64,000 bases of DNA from Rhodococcus sp. SBT000017 (GCF_003688915.1 NZ_REFU01000001.1:124001-188000), one strand, 5' to 3'; counted from the stretch's first letter, positions 43,601 through 52,762 are shown. The notes: generated by a model not told the origin, from the letters alone. Numbers and translations are program-made.

Positions 43601-44793
43601 CGCAGCGTTCCGCGCGGAACGCCCCATCGATCCTCGACGAATTCGCGGTCGGCCTCGTTGACCACTGCTCGCTGTCCCGGCAGCCCGGGGCCCATGTACC
43701 CCATTTCCCGTCCGCCCATGGCGTTCGGTTGACCGGTCAGGGAGAACGGGCCGCTGCCGGTCTTGCAGATGGCACCGGTCGCCAGATGGAGGTTGCACAG
43801 CGCGTTGGTGTTCCAGGTTCCGTGCGTCGACTGGTTCAGGCCCATCGTCCAGCAGCTCATCCAGTTCTCTGCGCCGCCGATCATCGCGGCAGCGGCTCGC
43901 AGGTCTTGCTCGGCGAGACCGGTTGCGGCGCAGACCTTCTCCGGGGTGTAGTCGTCGAGGAATTCCGGCATCGCGTCCCACCCGTCGGTGAACTCCGCGA
44001 TGAACTCCGGGTCGATGTCGCCGTTTTCCACGATGAGCGCCAGCAGACCGTTGAGCAGCGCCAGGTCCGAACCCGGCTCGAGTTTCAGATGTAGGTGGGC
44101 CTTGTCCGCGGTGGCGGTGCGCCGCGGGTCGACGACGATCAGCTTCGCGCCTGCCTTGACGCGGTCCATCATCCGCAGGAACAGAATGGGGTGACAGTCG
44201 GCCATGTTGGAGCCGATGACGAAGAACACGTCGGCGTGGTCGAAGTCCTCATAGGACCCGGGTGGGCCGTCGGCTCCCAGTGATTGCTTGTATCCGGTTC
44301 CTGCGCTCGCCATGCAGAGTCGGGAGTTGGATTCGATCTGGTTGGTGCCGATGAACCCCTTGGCCAATTTGTTCGACAGGTACTGAGCCTCGATCGACAT
44401 CTGGCCCGACACGTACAGCGCGAGCGCATCGGGGCCGTGTTCGTCGATGATGGTTCGCAGTCGCCGGGCGGTGTCGTTGATCGCCGCCGAGGTGTCCGTG
44501 CTCTCCGGGTGCTCGCCGCGGCGGTGCCGAATCTGGGCCTTCTCGAGCCGTCCGGGACCGGCGAGCATGTCCGCGGTGGTGGTTCCCTTGGTGCACAGCC
44601 GGCCGAAGTTGGCCGGGTGAGACTTGTCGCCGACCGATTTGGTGACGACAGGCCTGGTCGGAGCGGCATCGGAGGACGTGGGCGGGCCGCCGATCTCGAG
44701 CACCATGCCGCATCCCACGCCGCAGTACGCGCAGAGTGTCTTCACCGTGGTGACCATGGATTCCACAGTGCCCGGCCCAGGGTGCGCCGTCAT
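40624..44793 (-). CDS. Assimilatory nitrate reductase fused to sulfite-reductase-type flavoprotein
   Basis: A 1389-aa cytosolic enzyme. Residues 1 to about 720: a molybdopterin nitrate reductase with the 4Fe-4S site TLCAYCGVGCG (Cys 21, 24, 28) and GRLCTKG. About 848-990: a flavodoxin domain (LLLWASQTGTAEDY, IVSSTTGDGEAPDNG). About 1060-1389: FAD and NADPH modules (LYSISSSP, GPGTGVAPFRAFL, YVCGDASRMAKDV) ending RYVRDVY. The fusion lets NADPH electrons reach the molybdenum site within one chain. This architecture is known in rhodococci. No nitrite reductase or transporter is adjacent. The start could be residue 1 or Met 13. Confidence 0.92.
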   Translation of the reverse strand: MTAHPGPGTVESMVTTVKTLCAYCGVGCGMVLEIGGPPTSSDAAPTRPVVTKSVGDKSHPANFGRLCTKGTTTADMLAGPGRLEKAQIRHRRGEHPESTDTSAAINDTARRLRTIIDEHGPDALALYVSGQMSIEAQYLSNKLAKGFIGTNQIESNSRLCMASAGTGYKQSLGADGPPGSYEDFDHADVFFVIGSNMADCHPILFLRMMDRVKAGAKLIVVDPRRTATADKAHLHLKLEPGSDLALLNGLLALIVENGDIDPEFIAEFTDGWDAMPEFLDDYTPEKVCAATGLAEQDLRAAAAMIGGAENWMSCWTMGLNQSTHGTWNTNALCNLHLATGAICKTGSGPFSLTGQPNAMGGREMGYMGPGLPGQRAVVNEADREFVEDRWGVPRGTLRTDVGGGTIEMFSKLAAGEIKACWIICTNPVASVANRTTVIDGLERAELVITQDAFADTETNDYADVMLPAALWTEAHGVMVNSERNLTLFQPALEAPGGALPDWKIIADMACALGYADGFTYASAEEVFEEIKQFWNPNTGYDIRGVTYERLRESPIQWPCPPEVTTTRHPIRYLNDGVSQRQRVSEDGSIPALSFPTPSGRAQFFARPSMVPAEMPDDDYPFLLNTGRLPHQWHTMTKTGKVAKLNKLDSGPFVEVHPLDADRLGVIDGDSVEVASRRGRAVLPAVVSDRVLPGSCFAPFHWNDEFGEYLAINAVTNDAIDPYSQQPEFKACAVTLTRVAAAQSLSPESGEHSEDPVDALATIVGRPARPSEPLTTIEQRYIAGLLEGLGSEAGRSAAGTPTLPSQTPLSPETHAWLDGVLAGLFSRRPDTDGATSGVPADTADPGRRPVLLLWASQTGTAEDYAQSCLAHLQGAGLTIAEHSMDTFTVDRVPTEADVLIVSSTTGDGEAPDNGATFWDSLVAESAPKLSGIRYAVLAFGDSSYADFCGHGRRIDERLTELGAGRLLERVDCEPDYESEAAAWLDAVADLLRRDDDTAADETRVESARTVPQTRAEPERYSKKSPLVTTLVRNRVLTARGSVKDVRQFGFHLPDGTLEYEVGDALGVWPRNSDGYVDEWLAATGLDSDAAVDLAGFGSMPLRTALSRHLEIARATPDLLKFVHRRTADDDLEAMLHPDNKHALSDWMWGRQSIDVLAAHPVRASVDDWLGVLKPLQPRLYSISSSPKENPNEVQVTVSAVRYNVHGVPRRGVCSTYLADHASNHDVGIFVQKTSHFKPPDDPTTPMIMVGPGTGVAPFRAFLHERRALGHTGHNWLFFGEQHADTDFYYRDELTAMLSDGSLNRLDVAFSRDQKDKVYVQDRMREHGAELWNWIHRGAHFYVCGDASRMAKDVDAALKGVVAQHGKLAPSSAEAYVKALAAEKRYVRDVY

Positions 44794-45017
44794 TACACGT
44801 CAGTTAGCCGGATATGACGTTGTCCTCACCGTGCTGCGCAAGGGGCGGTGATGTCCCGCCCGGCAGCTCGTGGAAAGCGGACGAGAGGTAACACGAACTT
44901 CCCGGTATGCGATTGGTACTCGAACGTTACTCATCGAACGGGCTGTCGAGTGGAGTGTCCGATTTTCCGCTGGCACAATCGTCCGAGTCGGGCTCGAAGT
45001 GGGAAGTGGTGTGGTTC

Positions 45018-46211
45018 ATGAGGGTGTATCGCGGATTCGTACTCGCCGCGGTGGGAGTGGTTGCTTCGGTGGCAGTCCTGTCGGGATGTAGTCCTGCATC
45101 GGACATCTCCGAACCGTCGGTGCCGATCGATTCCAATCCGATGACCGAGCTGATGAAGCCGAAGCTGACCTCGAGCGTCCTCGACGGTGCCGTCGGATTC
45201 TCGCCGGCCGACCCGGTGACCGTCTCGGTCGCCGACGGCAAGTTGTCCTCGGTGACGATGCTCAACCCGGAGGGCGAGCCGGTCTCGGGAGCGATTTCGC
45301 CCGACGGATTGTCGTGGACCAACACCGAACCGCTCGGCTACGACCGCGAGTACCGCGTCCAGGCCGACGCATACGGACTCGGGGGAGCGTCGAGCACGGT
45401 ATCGAGCTTCACCACCAGCCAACCCGGCAACTTCACCAAGCCCTACGTTCTGCCGAACCCCGGCGCAGTCGTCGGAATCGGTCAGCCGGTCGCGGTTCAG
45501 TTCGACGAACCGATCACCGACAAGGTTGCCGCGCAGAACGCCATCACCGTCACCACGACGCCTGCCGTCGAGGGCGCGTTCTACTGGGTCAACAACTCCG
45601 AGGTTCGCTGGCGTCCGCAGAACTACTGGGCACCGGGGACCGAGGTGGATGTGGCGGTGAACGTGTACGGGCGCGATCTCGGTGACGACATCTTCGGCCA
45701 GGAGAACGCCACGACGTCGTTCACAATCGGTGACGCCGTCATCGCCACCGCCGACGACAACACCAAGCAGGTGACGTTCAACGTCAACGGCCAGGACGTG
45801 ATCACCATGCCGACGTCCATGGGCAAGGACAGCACCCCCACCGACAACGGCGTCTACATCATCGGCGACCGCTTCGAGCATCTGGTGATGGATTCCTCGA
45901 CCTACGGTGTGCCGGTGAATTCGTCGAGCGGATACCGCACTCCGGTCGACTGGGCCACGCGGATGTCCTACAGCGGCATCTTCTTCCACTCCGCACCGTG
46001 GTCGGTGGGACAGCAGGGCTATTCCAATGCCTCGCACGGGTGCCTGAACCTGAGTCCTACCAACGCGAAGTGGGTCTACGACAACACCAAGCGCGGCGAC
46101 ATCGTCGTCGTGAAGAACACCGTCGGTGGAACGCTGTCGGGTACCGACGGCCTCGGTGACTGGAACGTCCCGTGGGACGAGTGGAAAGCCGGGAACGCCA
46201 CGACGGTCTGA
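45018..46211 (+). CDS. L,D-transpeptidase lipoprotein (LdtB/LdtMt2-type)
   Basis: About 397 aa from the ATG at 45018. The signal peptide ends VAVLSGC, a lipobox. Two Ig-like domains (residues about 50-260, including [16 protein letters not shown] and [19 protein letters not shown]) precede the YkuD catalytic domain with [11 protein letters not shown] and the SHGCLNLSP motif, the nucleophilic Cys near residue 343. It forms 3-3 cross-links in peptidoglycan and is the target of carbapenems. The frame extends upstream to 44907, but the lipobox fixes the start. It faces a secreted M23 peptidase gene. Confidence 0.92.
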   Translation: MRVYRGFVLAAVGVVASVAVLSGCSPASDISEPSVPIDSNPMTELMKPKLTSSVLDGAVGFSPADPVTVSVADGKLSSVTMLNPEGEPVSGAISPDGLSWTNTEPLGYDREYRVQADAYGLGGASSTVSSFTTSQPGNFTKPYVLPNPGAVVGIGQPVAVQFDEPITDKVAAQNAITVTTTPAVEGAFYWVNNSEVRWRPQNYWAPGTEVDVAVNVYGRDLGDDIFGQENATTSFTIGDAVIATADDNTKQVTFNVNGQDVITMPTSMGKDSTPTDNGVYIIGDRFEHLVMDSSTYGVPVNSSSGYRTPVDWATRMSYSGIFFHSAPWSVGQQGYSNASHGCLNLSPTNAKWVYDNTKRGDIVVVKNTVGGTLSGTDGLGDWNVPWDEWKAGNATTV

Positions 46212-46231
46212 GCGGACTCGGTTCGGCCGAT

Positions 46232-46993
46232 CTAGCTTCGGTCGCGAGTCTGGTACAGCGAGGGATCGATGCCCAGGGTCTTCAGGTACGCCACCGGTTC
46301 GATACTCGAACCGTTGTTGCGTACCTCGAAGTGCAGGTGCGGTCCGGTCGAATTTCCGGTGTTGCCGACTGCGCCCAGGACGTCGCCCGGTGCCACTTCG
46401 TCGCCGACTGCGACGGCGATGCTGGACTGGTGGCCGTAGTAGGTCTCGGTGTTGCCACTCTTGACCCGGACGAGCTTGCCGTAGCCGTCGCCTGCGTCTC
46501 CGGCCTGAACGACGGTTCCGCCGGTCACCGCGTGGATGGGGGTACCGCTGTCCGCAGCGAAGTCGACGCCTTGGTGGAACTGCGATCCGTTGCCGGTGGG
46601 GTTGTTGCGTCCGCCGTAGCCCGAGCTGATGCGGTACTTGCCTGCGTCGATGGGGAGCACTGCCCCGCCCAGACCCACGGTCGGAGGCGCGATCGGTAGT
46701 TCGATCTCGGGCAGGTCCGCGGTGGACGGTACGTCGGCTGCGTCGGGTGCCGTGAGCACGTCGCTGTCGAGGACGATGGCTGCGACCTGGTTGATGAGGA
46801 CGCCGGTGGCGTCCAGAACGGCGGCGAGAATAGCGGCCCGTTGCTGCGCGTCGGGCTGCGGTATCGGGATCTGGGGGAGATCGATCGTGGGTTGAGCGGT
46901 GGCCACCGCCGGGCTGAGCAAGCCGGTTGTGCCGATGCACAGTGCTGCCGACAAGATCGAACCCGCTATGACTCTGTGCATTCTGCGACCCAC
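46232..46993 (-). CDS. Secreted M23 peptidase (LytM-type)
   Basis: 253 aa from a GTG at 46993, chosen because GAGGAGG lies six bases upstream; an ATG at 46981 is the other option. A signal peptide (VIAGSILSAALCIGTTGLLS, then ATAQ) is followed by a proline-rich spacer and an M23 domain: SSGYGGRNNPTGNGSQFHQGVD (first zinc His and Asp) and GPHLHFEV (second His pair). It cuts or binds peptidoglycan cross-bridges outside the membrane. The short C-terminal tail ends DPSLYQTRDRS. Confidence 0.87.
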   Translation of the reverse strand: MGRRMHRVIAGSILSAALCIGTTGLLSPAVATAQPTIDLPQIPIPQPDAQQRAAILAAVLDATGVLINQVAAIVLDSDVLTAPDAADVPSTADLPEIELPIAPPTVGLGGAVLPIDAGKYRISSGYGGRNNPTGNGSQFHQGVDFAADSGTPIHAVTGGTVVQAGDAGDGYGKLVRVKSGNTETYYGHQSSIAVAVGDEVAPGDVLGAVGNTGNSTGPHLHFEVRNNGSSIEPVAYLKTLGIDPSLYQTRDRS

Positions 46994-47018
46994 GAAAAGC
47001 CTCCTCGTCTGCGTCTTC

Positions 47019-47042
47019 CGCGCACCGTCGGATGGGTGCGCG
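47019..47042 (-). promoter_or_regulatory. Hairpin in the leader of the M23 peptidase gene
   Basis: A perfect 8-bp stem (CGCGCACC paired with GGTGCGCG) with an 8-base loop lies 25 bases before the GTG of the peptidase, just ahead of its GAGGAGG ribosome site. The leader is long, with a poly-T stretch near 47097-47102 on the minus strand. It could control translation. It does not match the c-di-AMP (ydaO) riboswitch that often precedes cell-wall hydrolase genes. Confidence 0.45.
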
Positions 47043-47268
47043 CAGGACGTAAGAACATGTTCGGTGACGCTTCGGGGCACGCTGAACTCACGTAGCAAAA
47101 AACACATGAATCACATTGGTACTTTTCTTCCCCAAAAGTGCCATTGGTAACCGTACGTCACATTAACCCCACAGGAAACCTGAAAGTTGAATTACAACAA
47201 CGTAATTCGAGGTCAAGGCAGGTGTGTCAGTACCTCCGGCCGCTCCGTGACGGGTGAAATGGACGCAC

Positions 47269-47302
47269 AAAAAAGGCCGGTCTCGCGAGGAGACCGGCCT
47301 TC
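47269..47302 (-). terminator. Rho-independent terminator of tRNA-His
   Basis: Read on the minus strand, GGCCGGTCTC pairs with GAGACCGGCC around a short loop, followed by a run of six T. It begins ten bases after the 3' end of tRNA-His. Confidence 0.9.
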
Positions 47303-47311
47303 TTCGTATGG

Positions 47312-47385
47312 GGTGAGCGACGGGACTCGAACCCGCGACATCCAGGATCACAACCTGGTGCTCTACCAGCTGAACTACGCCCACC
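47312..47385 (-). tRNA. tRNA-His (GTG anticodon)
   Basis: The minus strand gives acceptor strand GTGGGCG (with the extra G-1 typical of tRNA-His), D-arm TAGTTCAGCTGGTAGAGC, anticodon loop TTGTGAT with anticodon GTG, T-arm GCGGG-TTCGAGT-CCCGT, and 3' strand CGCTCAC plus C73. All four stems pair. CCA is not encoded. Confidence 0.97.
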
Positions 47386-47462
47386 ATTGCACGCGTCCGC
47401 AGAACCTTTTGTGGCTCTGCATCAGCAGCGTCGACAATACTAGCGGGTTGAATCCGAGGTTG

Positions 47463-48083
47463 CTAATCCGCCCCCGATTGCGTGTCGAGTTCGGCAACAA
47501 CTGCTGCGATGTCGCTGGTAGAGGGCCCCGGCGAAGCCACGAAGGCCGTCCGGCGGTAGTACTGCAACTCTTTGATCGACTCCTTGATGTCCGCCAGGGC
47601 GCGGTGCGCAAGGCCCTTGGCCGGCTGCCCGTAGTAGATCCGTGGGTACCACCGTCGGGAAAGTTCCTTGATCGAGCTGACGTCGATCATTCGGTAGTGG
47701 AGGTAGGTGTCGAGCGCGGTCATGTCGCGAGAGATGAATCCGCGATCGGTCCCGATCGAGTTTCCCGCGAGTGGAACGGTCCCGGCCACCGGGACATGCT
47801 CCTTGATGTACGCCAGCACGCGCTGCTCGGCTTCCTCCAGCGTCACCGTCGACGCACGTACCTCGTCGGTCAAGCCCGATTTGGCGTGCATGTCGGTGAC
47901 GACGGCAGGCATGTTCGCCAACGCGTCGTCGTCGGCGTGGATGACGATGTCGACACCCTCCCCGAGGATGTTGAGCTCACTGTCGGTCACCAGCGCCGCA
48001 ATTTCGATCAGCTTGTCCTTGCTCAGGTCCAAGCCGGTCATTTCACAATCGATCCACACGAGTTTGTCCTGCACTCGCACCAC
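47463..48083 (-). CDS. orn: Oligoribonuclease
   Basis: A 206-aa DEDDh exonuclease: [11 protein letters not shown] (Asp and Glu), [31 protein letters not shown] (Asp), and [18 protein letters not shown] (His and Asp). It degrades di- to oligoribonucleotides, including pGpG, and is essential or nearly so in many actinobacteria. The start at the GTG at 48083 is uncertain; a GTG three codons in is possible. It is divergent from the HerA-like gene and lies next to tRNA-His. Confidence 0.94.
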   Translation of the reverse strand: MVRVQDKLVWIDCEMTGLDLSKDKLIEIAALVTDSELNILGEGVDIVIHADDDALANMPAVVTDMHAKSGLTDEVRASTVTLEEAEQRVLAYIKEHVPVAGTVPLAGNSIGTDRGFISRDMTALDTYLHYRMIDVSSIKELSRRWYPRIYYGQPAKGLAHRALADIKESIKELQYYRRTAFVASPGPSTSDIAAVVAELDTQSGAD

Positions 48084-48168
48084 ACTAGTGCGAGCTGCGA
48101 TGCCACTAGGGTTTGCGGTGGAGATCGAGCCAGTTCAGCATCAGCACACGTTCATGGAGGACGCGGAC

Positions 48169-49893
48169 ATGACAGTCGACCCGACGCAGCCGGCACCCAC
48201 TCTCAGCCCGGCAGAGAAGGCGAAGGCTGCCAAAGCCGCTGCCGTCGAAGCGGCACGGGTCGCCGCCGTTGCCCTGGCCGCCGCCGACGCCGCCGAAGCC
48301 GAGGCGCTGGCTGCGGAACAGGGGCAGCCGCAGGCATCGACCGGCAAAGCCGCCGAGATCGCCGCCGGATACGCGTCGGAGGGCGCCGCTTTGGAATTGG
48401 GAACCGTGGTGCTGGACGGCGTCACCGATCCGTCCGCCCGTATCCGAATTCCGTTGGCCACGTTGAACAGACACGGTCTCGTGGCCGGGGCCACCGGAAC
48501 CGGAAAGACGAAGACGCTACAGGGCATTGCCGAACAGCTCTGCGCCGCAGGCGTTCCCGTGGTCATGGCCGACGTCAAAGGCGACTTGTCGGGCCTGTCG
48601 AAGCCTGGAGCAGACAACGAGAAGATCCGCAGCCGAGCAGCCGACACCGGTATTGCGGACTGGGTACCCGCCGGCCATCCGGTGGAGTTTCTCTCGCTCG
48701 GCACCGACGGAATCGGGGTACCGGTCCGCGCCACCATCACCGCCTTCGGGCCGATTCTGCTCAGCAAGGTGCTGGGGCTGAACAACACTCAGGAATCGAC
48801 CCTCGGCTTGATCTTCCACTGGGCTGATTCTCAAGGTCTCGCCCTGCTCGATCTCAAGGACCTGCGGTCGGTGATCATGCATCTCACCAGTGACGAGGGC
48901 AAGGCCGACCTGAAAGGCATCGGCGGCGTCTCCTCGGCCACCGCAGGCGTCATTCTGCGCGCGCTGGTCAACCTCGAAGCCGACGGTGGCGACACCTTCT
49001 TCGGCGAGCCCGAGCTCGAGACCGAGGATCTGCTGCGCGTCGGGCCGGACGGCCGAGGCGTCATCACGCTGTTCGAGCTCGGGGCGCAGGCTACGCGGCC
49101 GGTGATGTTCTCCACCTTCCTGATGTGGGTGCTGGCCGATCTGTTCCAGACGCTGCCCGAGGTGGGCGATGTCGACAAACCCAAGCTGGTCTTCATCTTC
49201 GACGAGGCGCACCTGCTGTTCGCCGATGCTTCGAAGGCATTTCTGCAGCAGGTGGAGCAGACCGTCAAGCTCATCCGCTCGAAGGGTGTCGGTGTCTTCT
49301 TCTGCACGCAGCTGCCCACCGACGTTCCCAACGATGTTCTCTCCCAATTGGGCGCGCGAATTCAGCACGCCCTGCGCGCCTTCACACCCGATGATCAGAA
49401 GGCGTTGAACAAGACGGTGCGCACGTACCCCAAGACCGACGCCTACGACCTCGAGAAGGCACTGACGTCGTTGGGTATCGGCGAGGCCATCGTGACGGTG
49501 CTCTCGGAGCAGGGTGCCCCGACGCCCGTGGCCTGGACCAAGATTCGCCCGCCGCGCTCGTTGATGGACACCATCGGCAACGACGCCATTGCGGCGGCCG
49601 CGTCGTCGAGCACACTGTCCGCGAAGTACCGGGAGACGGTCGATCGCGAATCGGCTTACGAGCGGATGAACGCGCGTGTGGCGAACGTGCCCGCTCCCGC
49701 CGAGAAGTTCGACATCCCGCCCCTGCCTGCGGATCTGCCGGATCTACCCCCGAGCGAGCCGGAAGGCCCGTCGGCTGCGGAGCGCATCATGGGCAACCCG
49801 GCGGTCAAGAGCTTCCTGCGATCGGCCGCCTCGGCTGCCGGGCGGGAAATATCGCGCAGTATCTTCGGAACCGGACGACGACGCCGGCGCTAG
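48169..49893 (+). CDS. HerA-like ATPase (DUF853 family)
   Basis: 574 aa from the ATG at 48169, preceded by GGAGG eight bases upstream. The first 60 residues are an Ala/Glu-rich coiled coil (KAKAAKAAAVEAARVAAVAL). The HerA/FtsK-type ATPase core follows: Walker A GLVAGATGTGKTKTLQ near residue 107, Walker B KLVFIFDEAHLLF near 345, and sensor region FFCTQLPTDVP. It ends in a basic tail (GTGRRRRR). Some relatives partner NurA nucleases, but none is adjacent here. A role in DNA processing is inferred. Its end overlaps the convergent SDR gene by four bases. Confidence 0.85.
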   Translation: MTVDPTQPAPTLSPAEKAKAAKAAAVEAARVAAVALAAADAAEAEALAAEQGQPQASTGKAAEIAAGYASEGAALELGTVVLDGVTDPSARIRIPLATLNRHGLVAGATGTGKTKTLQGIAEQLCAAGVPVVMADVKGDLSGLSKPGADNEKIRSRAADTGIADWVPAGHPVEFLSLGTDGIGVPVRATITAFGPILLSKVLGLNNTQESTLGLIFHWADSQGLALLDLKDLRSVIMHLTSDEGKADLKGIGGVSSATAGVILRALVNLEADGGDTFFGEPELETEDLLRVGPDGRGVITLFELGAQATRPVMFSTFLMWVLADLFQTLPEVGDVDKPKLVFIFDEAHLLFADASKAFLQQVEQTVKLIRSKGVGVFFCTQLPTDVPNDVLSQLGARIQHALRAFTPDDQKALNKTVRTYPKTDAYDLEKALTSLGIGEAIVTVLSEQGAPTPVAWTKIRPPRSLMDTIGNDAIAAAASSSTLSAKYRETVDRESAYERMNARVANVPAPAEKFDIPPLPADLPDLPPSEPEGPSAAERIMGNPAVKSFLRSAASAAGREISRSIFGTGRRRRR

Positions 49894-50693
49894 CCGCCGA
49901 GCTTCTTGTAGAAGCTGCCGATGATCGGTGCGGAGATGCTGCGCGGGCTGTACTGCCCCGCGACCGACATACCTTTGCTCAGCAGGCCCGGTACGACGCG
50001 CATCTTGTTCTTCTCGAGGCCGTCGAGGGACAGCTTCGCGGTGTAGGCGCTGTCGATCCACAGAAAGTCGGGAACCATCCTGTCGACGATCGAGGCCTCG
50101 GCGGGATCGGGTGTCTCGGTGCGGACGGGGCCGGGAGCGAGCAGGGTGACGTTGACACCGGTGCCCGCGAGCTCACCGCGAAGCGATTCGGAGAACGTGT
50201 TGACGAAGGCCTTGGTCGCGGCGTACGTCGCGTTGTTGGGGATGGCCATGTTGCCTGCCGCCGAACCGGTGATGAGGATGCCGCCTGCTCCGCGGCCGAT
50301 CATGCCGGGCATGACCGCCAACGTGAGGTCGTGTACCGCAACGGCATTGAGCTCGACCTGGTCGCGCTCGTACGCCGGATCGAGACCGGCCACCGGCCCG
50401 AACGTTGCAATACCTGCGTTGTTGCACAGGATCGAGATCTCCCGCTCGGACAGCTCGGTGACCAGTTCCTGTCGCTGCTGACGATTCGACAGATCCGACT
50501 GACGAACCTCGACGGCAACGCCGTGCTCGGCCTTCAGCTTCGCTGCCAACGCCTCGAGCAGCTCGCCGCGTCGAGCCACCACGATCAGTGAATATCCGCG
50601 GGCGGCGAGTTCGGTGGCCAGGGCTTCACCGATTCCGGAGGAGGCTCCGGTGACGACGGCGCGGGCATCTGGGCTGGGCTTGGGCAGGCTCAC
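49890..50693 (-). CDS. Short-chain dehydrogenase/reductase
   Basis: A 267-aa classical SDR: cofactor loop VVTGASSGIGEALA, NNAG motif in ILCNNAGIATFG, catalytic Ser in LITGSAAGNM, and YAATKAF with Tyr and Lys. The C-terminus (GQYSPRSISAPIIGSFYKKLG) resembles SDRs linked to lipid metabolism in mycobacteria. It is followed on the same strand by nothing close; the FadH-like gene upstream ends 23 bases before it, so both may share a transcript. Confidence 0.88.
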   Translation of the reverse strand: MSLPKPSPDARAVVTGASSGIGEALATELAARGYSLIVVARRGELLEALAAKLKAEHGVAVEVRQSDLSNRQQRQELVTELSEREISILCNNAGIATFGPVAGLDPAYERDQVELNAVAVHDLTLAVMPGMIGRGAGGILITGSAAGNMAIPNNATYAATKAFVNTFSESLRGELAGTGVNVTLLAPGPVRTETPDPAEASIVDRMVPDFLWIDSAYTAKLSLDGLEKNKMRVVPGLLSKGMSVAGQYSPRSISAPIIGSFYKKLGG

Positions 50694-50716
50694 GGTGAGA
50701 CAGGCTAGCGGACAGA

Positions 50717-52762
50717 TCAGATCGTGGCCGCGAGCCGGGTGCCTTGCTCGATGGCCCTCTTGGCGTCGAGCTCTGCTGCGACGTCGGCACCGCCGATGAT
50801 GTGCGTGGTGGTGCCCGCGGCCTTCAGTTCGTCGACCAGGTCGCGCACCGACTCCTGGCCCGCGCAGATCACGATGGTGTCGACGTCGAGAACGCGCGCA
50901 CGTTCGTGCTTGTCGCCGAAGGAGATGTGCAGCCCTGCGTCGTCGATCTTCTCGTAGTTGACGCCCGAAAGCTGATGCACACCTTTGGCCTTCAGTGCGG
51001 CGCGATGGACCCAGCCGGTCGTCTTCGCCAGCCCAGCACCGATGCGTCCCGGCTTGCGTTGCAGCAGATACACCTCACGCGGAGACGGTGCCGGCACCGG
51101 AGTCGTCAACGCTCCCGGGGCGGCCTCGGGCTCGGTGACGCCCCACTCCTGCTTCCATTCCTTCAGATCCAGCGTGGGGGAGGCGTCGGTGGTGAGGAAC
51201 TCGGAGATGTCGATACCGATGCCGCCGGCACCGATGACCGCGACCCGATCGCCGACGGGTCTGCCGTCGCGCACCAGTTCTGCGTACGACAGCACCGACG
51301 GGTGCTCGATGCCGGGGATCCGGGGAATTCGGGGGGTGACGCCGGTGGCGAGCACCACCTCGTCGAACTCGCCTGCGAGAAGTTCGGCGGCGGTGACTCG
51401 GGTGTCCAGGTGAACGGCGACGTCTGCGCTACGGAGTGCGCTCGAGAAGTACCGGATCGTTTCGGCGAACTCCTCCTTACCTGGAATGAGTCGCGCAATT
51501 CCGAACTGCCCGCCGATCTCGTTCCTGGCCTCGAACACGCTGACGGCGTGTCCGCGCTGCGCGAGATTGAGTGCCGCGGCCAGGCCCGCAGGTCCGGCTC
51601 CGACGACCGCCACCTTCTTGGTCTTCTTCGTCGGTAGCAACTGCAGGTCGATCTCACGTCCGGCTCGCGGGTTGACCAGGCACGAGACCTTCTTGTGCAC
51701 GAAGGCGTGGTCCAGGCAGGCCTGATTGCAGGCGATGCAGGTGTTGATCAGGTCGGCCGAATCCGTGGCGGCCTTCTCGACCCAGAACGGATCGGCCAGC
51801 ATCGGCCTGGCCATCGCAATCAACTGCGCGTCGCCGCGGGCGAGGATGTTCTCGGCGATCTCGGGCATGTTGATGCGATTGGACGCGGCGACGGGGATGG
51901 CCACGTGCTTCTCGAGCTTGCCGGTGATGTCCGCGAATGCAGCTCGCGGAACCGAGGTGACGATGGTCGGCACACGCGACTCGTGCCAGCCGATGTCGGT
52001 GTTGATGATGTTCGCACCCGCAGCCTCGACGTCCTGCGCCAGCGCGACGATGTCGTTCCAGCTCTGGCCTTCCTCCACGAGGTCGGCCATCGACAGCCGG
52101 AACACGATGAGGAAGTCGGGGCCGACAGCTGCCCTGGTCTGCCGCACGATCTCCACGGCCATCCGCCGACGGTTCTCCGCCGAACCGCCCCACTCGTCGC
52201 GTCGCTTGTTGGTGCGCTCGGAGAGGAACTGGTTGATGAAGTATCCCTCACCGCCCATGATCTCGACGCCGTCGTACCCCGCACTCCGAGCCAGCCGGGC
52301 ACAGCGTACGAAGTTGCGGATCTGCCAGCGGACGCCCCTCGAGGTGAGTCGCCTGGGCCGAAAGGGGTTGATGGGGGCCTTGATCGAGGACGCCGACACA
52401 CTGAACGGTTGGTACGAGTAGCGCCCGGCATGGAGGATCTGCAGCGCGATCTTGCCGCCCTCGGAATGGACGGCAGCAGTGATCCGGCGATGCCGACGGG
52501 CTTCGATCCGATTGGTCAGCTTGGCTCCGAACGGCAACAGCCAACCGGTGCGATTGGGGGCATAGCCTCCGGTGATGATGAGTGCGACTCCGCCGCGGGC
52601 ACGCTCGGCGAAATAGGCCGCCAGGCGGCCGGTGTCGCGGGCGCGATCTTCGAGACCGGTGTGTATCGATCCCATGATCACGCGGTTCTTCAGCGTGGTT
52701 GCGCCGACATTCAACGGCGACAACAGAATCGGATACGGGCCAGCAGTCTGCTCGGTCTTCAC
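50717..52762 (-). CDS. fadH: 2,4-dienoyl-CoA reductase (FadH-like)
   Basis: 681 aa from the GTG at 52762, with GGAG at good spacing. Residues 1 to about 330: OYE-type barrel (NRVIMGSIHTGLED, LQILHAGRYSY, GYDGVEIMGGEGYFINQFLS). Then the 4Fe-4S cluster Cys pattern in NTCIACNQACLDHAF and VSCLVNPRAG. The C-terminal half is an FAD/NADP module (VAVVGAGPAGLAAALNLA, VAVIGAGGIGIDIS). It reduces 2,4-dienoyl-CoA during oxidation of unsaturated fatty acids. Its GTG overlaps the PadR gene stop by four bases. Confidence 0.9.
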   Translation of the reverse strand: MKTEQTAGPYPILLSPLNVGATTLKNRVIMGSIHTGLEDRARDTGRLAAYFAERARGGVALIITGGYAPNRTGWLLPFGAKLTNRIEARRHRRITAAVHSEGGKIALQILHAGRYSYQPFSVSASSIKAPINPFRPRRLTSRGVRWQIRNFVRCARLARSAGYDGVEIMGGEGYFINQFLSERTNKRRDEWGGSAENRRRMAVEIVRQTRAAVGPDFLIVFRLSMADLVEEGQSWNDIVALAQDVEAAGANIINTDIGWHESRVPTIVTSVPRAAFADITGKLEKHVAIPVAASNRINMPEIAENILARGDAQLIAMARPMLADPFWVEKAATDSADLINTCIACNQACLDHAFVHKKVSCLVNPRAGREIDLQLLPTKKTKKVAVVGAGPAGLAAALNLAQRGHAVSVFEARNEIGGQFGIARLIPGKEEFAETIRYFSSALRSADVAVHLDTRVTAAELLAGEFDEVVLATGVTPRIPRIPGIEHPSVLSYAELVRDGRPVGDRVAVIGAGGIGIDISEFLTTDASPTLDLKEWKQEWGVTEPEAAPGALTTPVPAPSPREVYLLQRKPGRIGAGLAKTTGWVHRAALKAKGVHQLSGVNYEKIDDAGLHISFGDKHERARVLDVDTIVICAGQESVRDLVDELKAAGTTTHIIGGADVAAELDAKRAIEQGTRLAATI

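Noticed and set aside
44794..45017. GlnR site upstream of the nitrate reductase gene
   Set aside because: GTAAC-like pieces occur near 44890, but the spacing and second half do not match a GlnR box well enough.
46994..47268. c-di-AMP (ydaO-type) riboswitch before the M23 peptidase
   Set aside because: The conserved junction sequences of that riboswitch are not seen; only a local hairpin is supported.
48169..49893. HerA-like gene as part of a HerA-based phage defence pair
   Set aside because: It is flanked by orn and an SDR gene with no nuclease or SIR2 partner; the DUF853-type housekeeping form is more likely.
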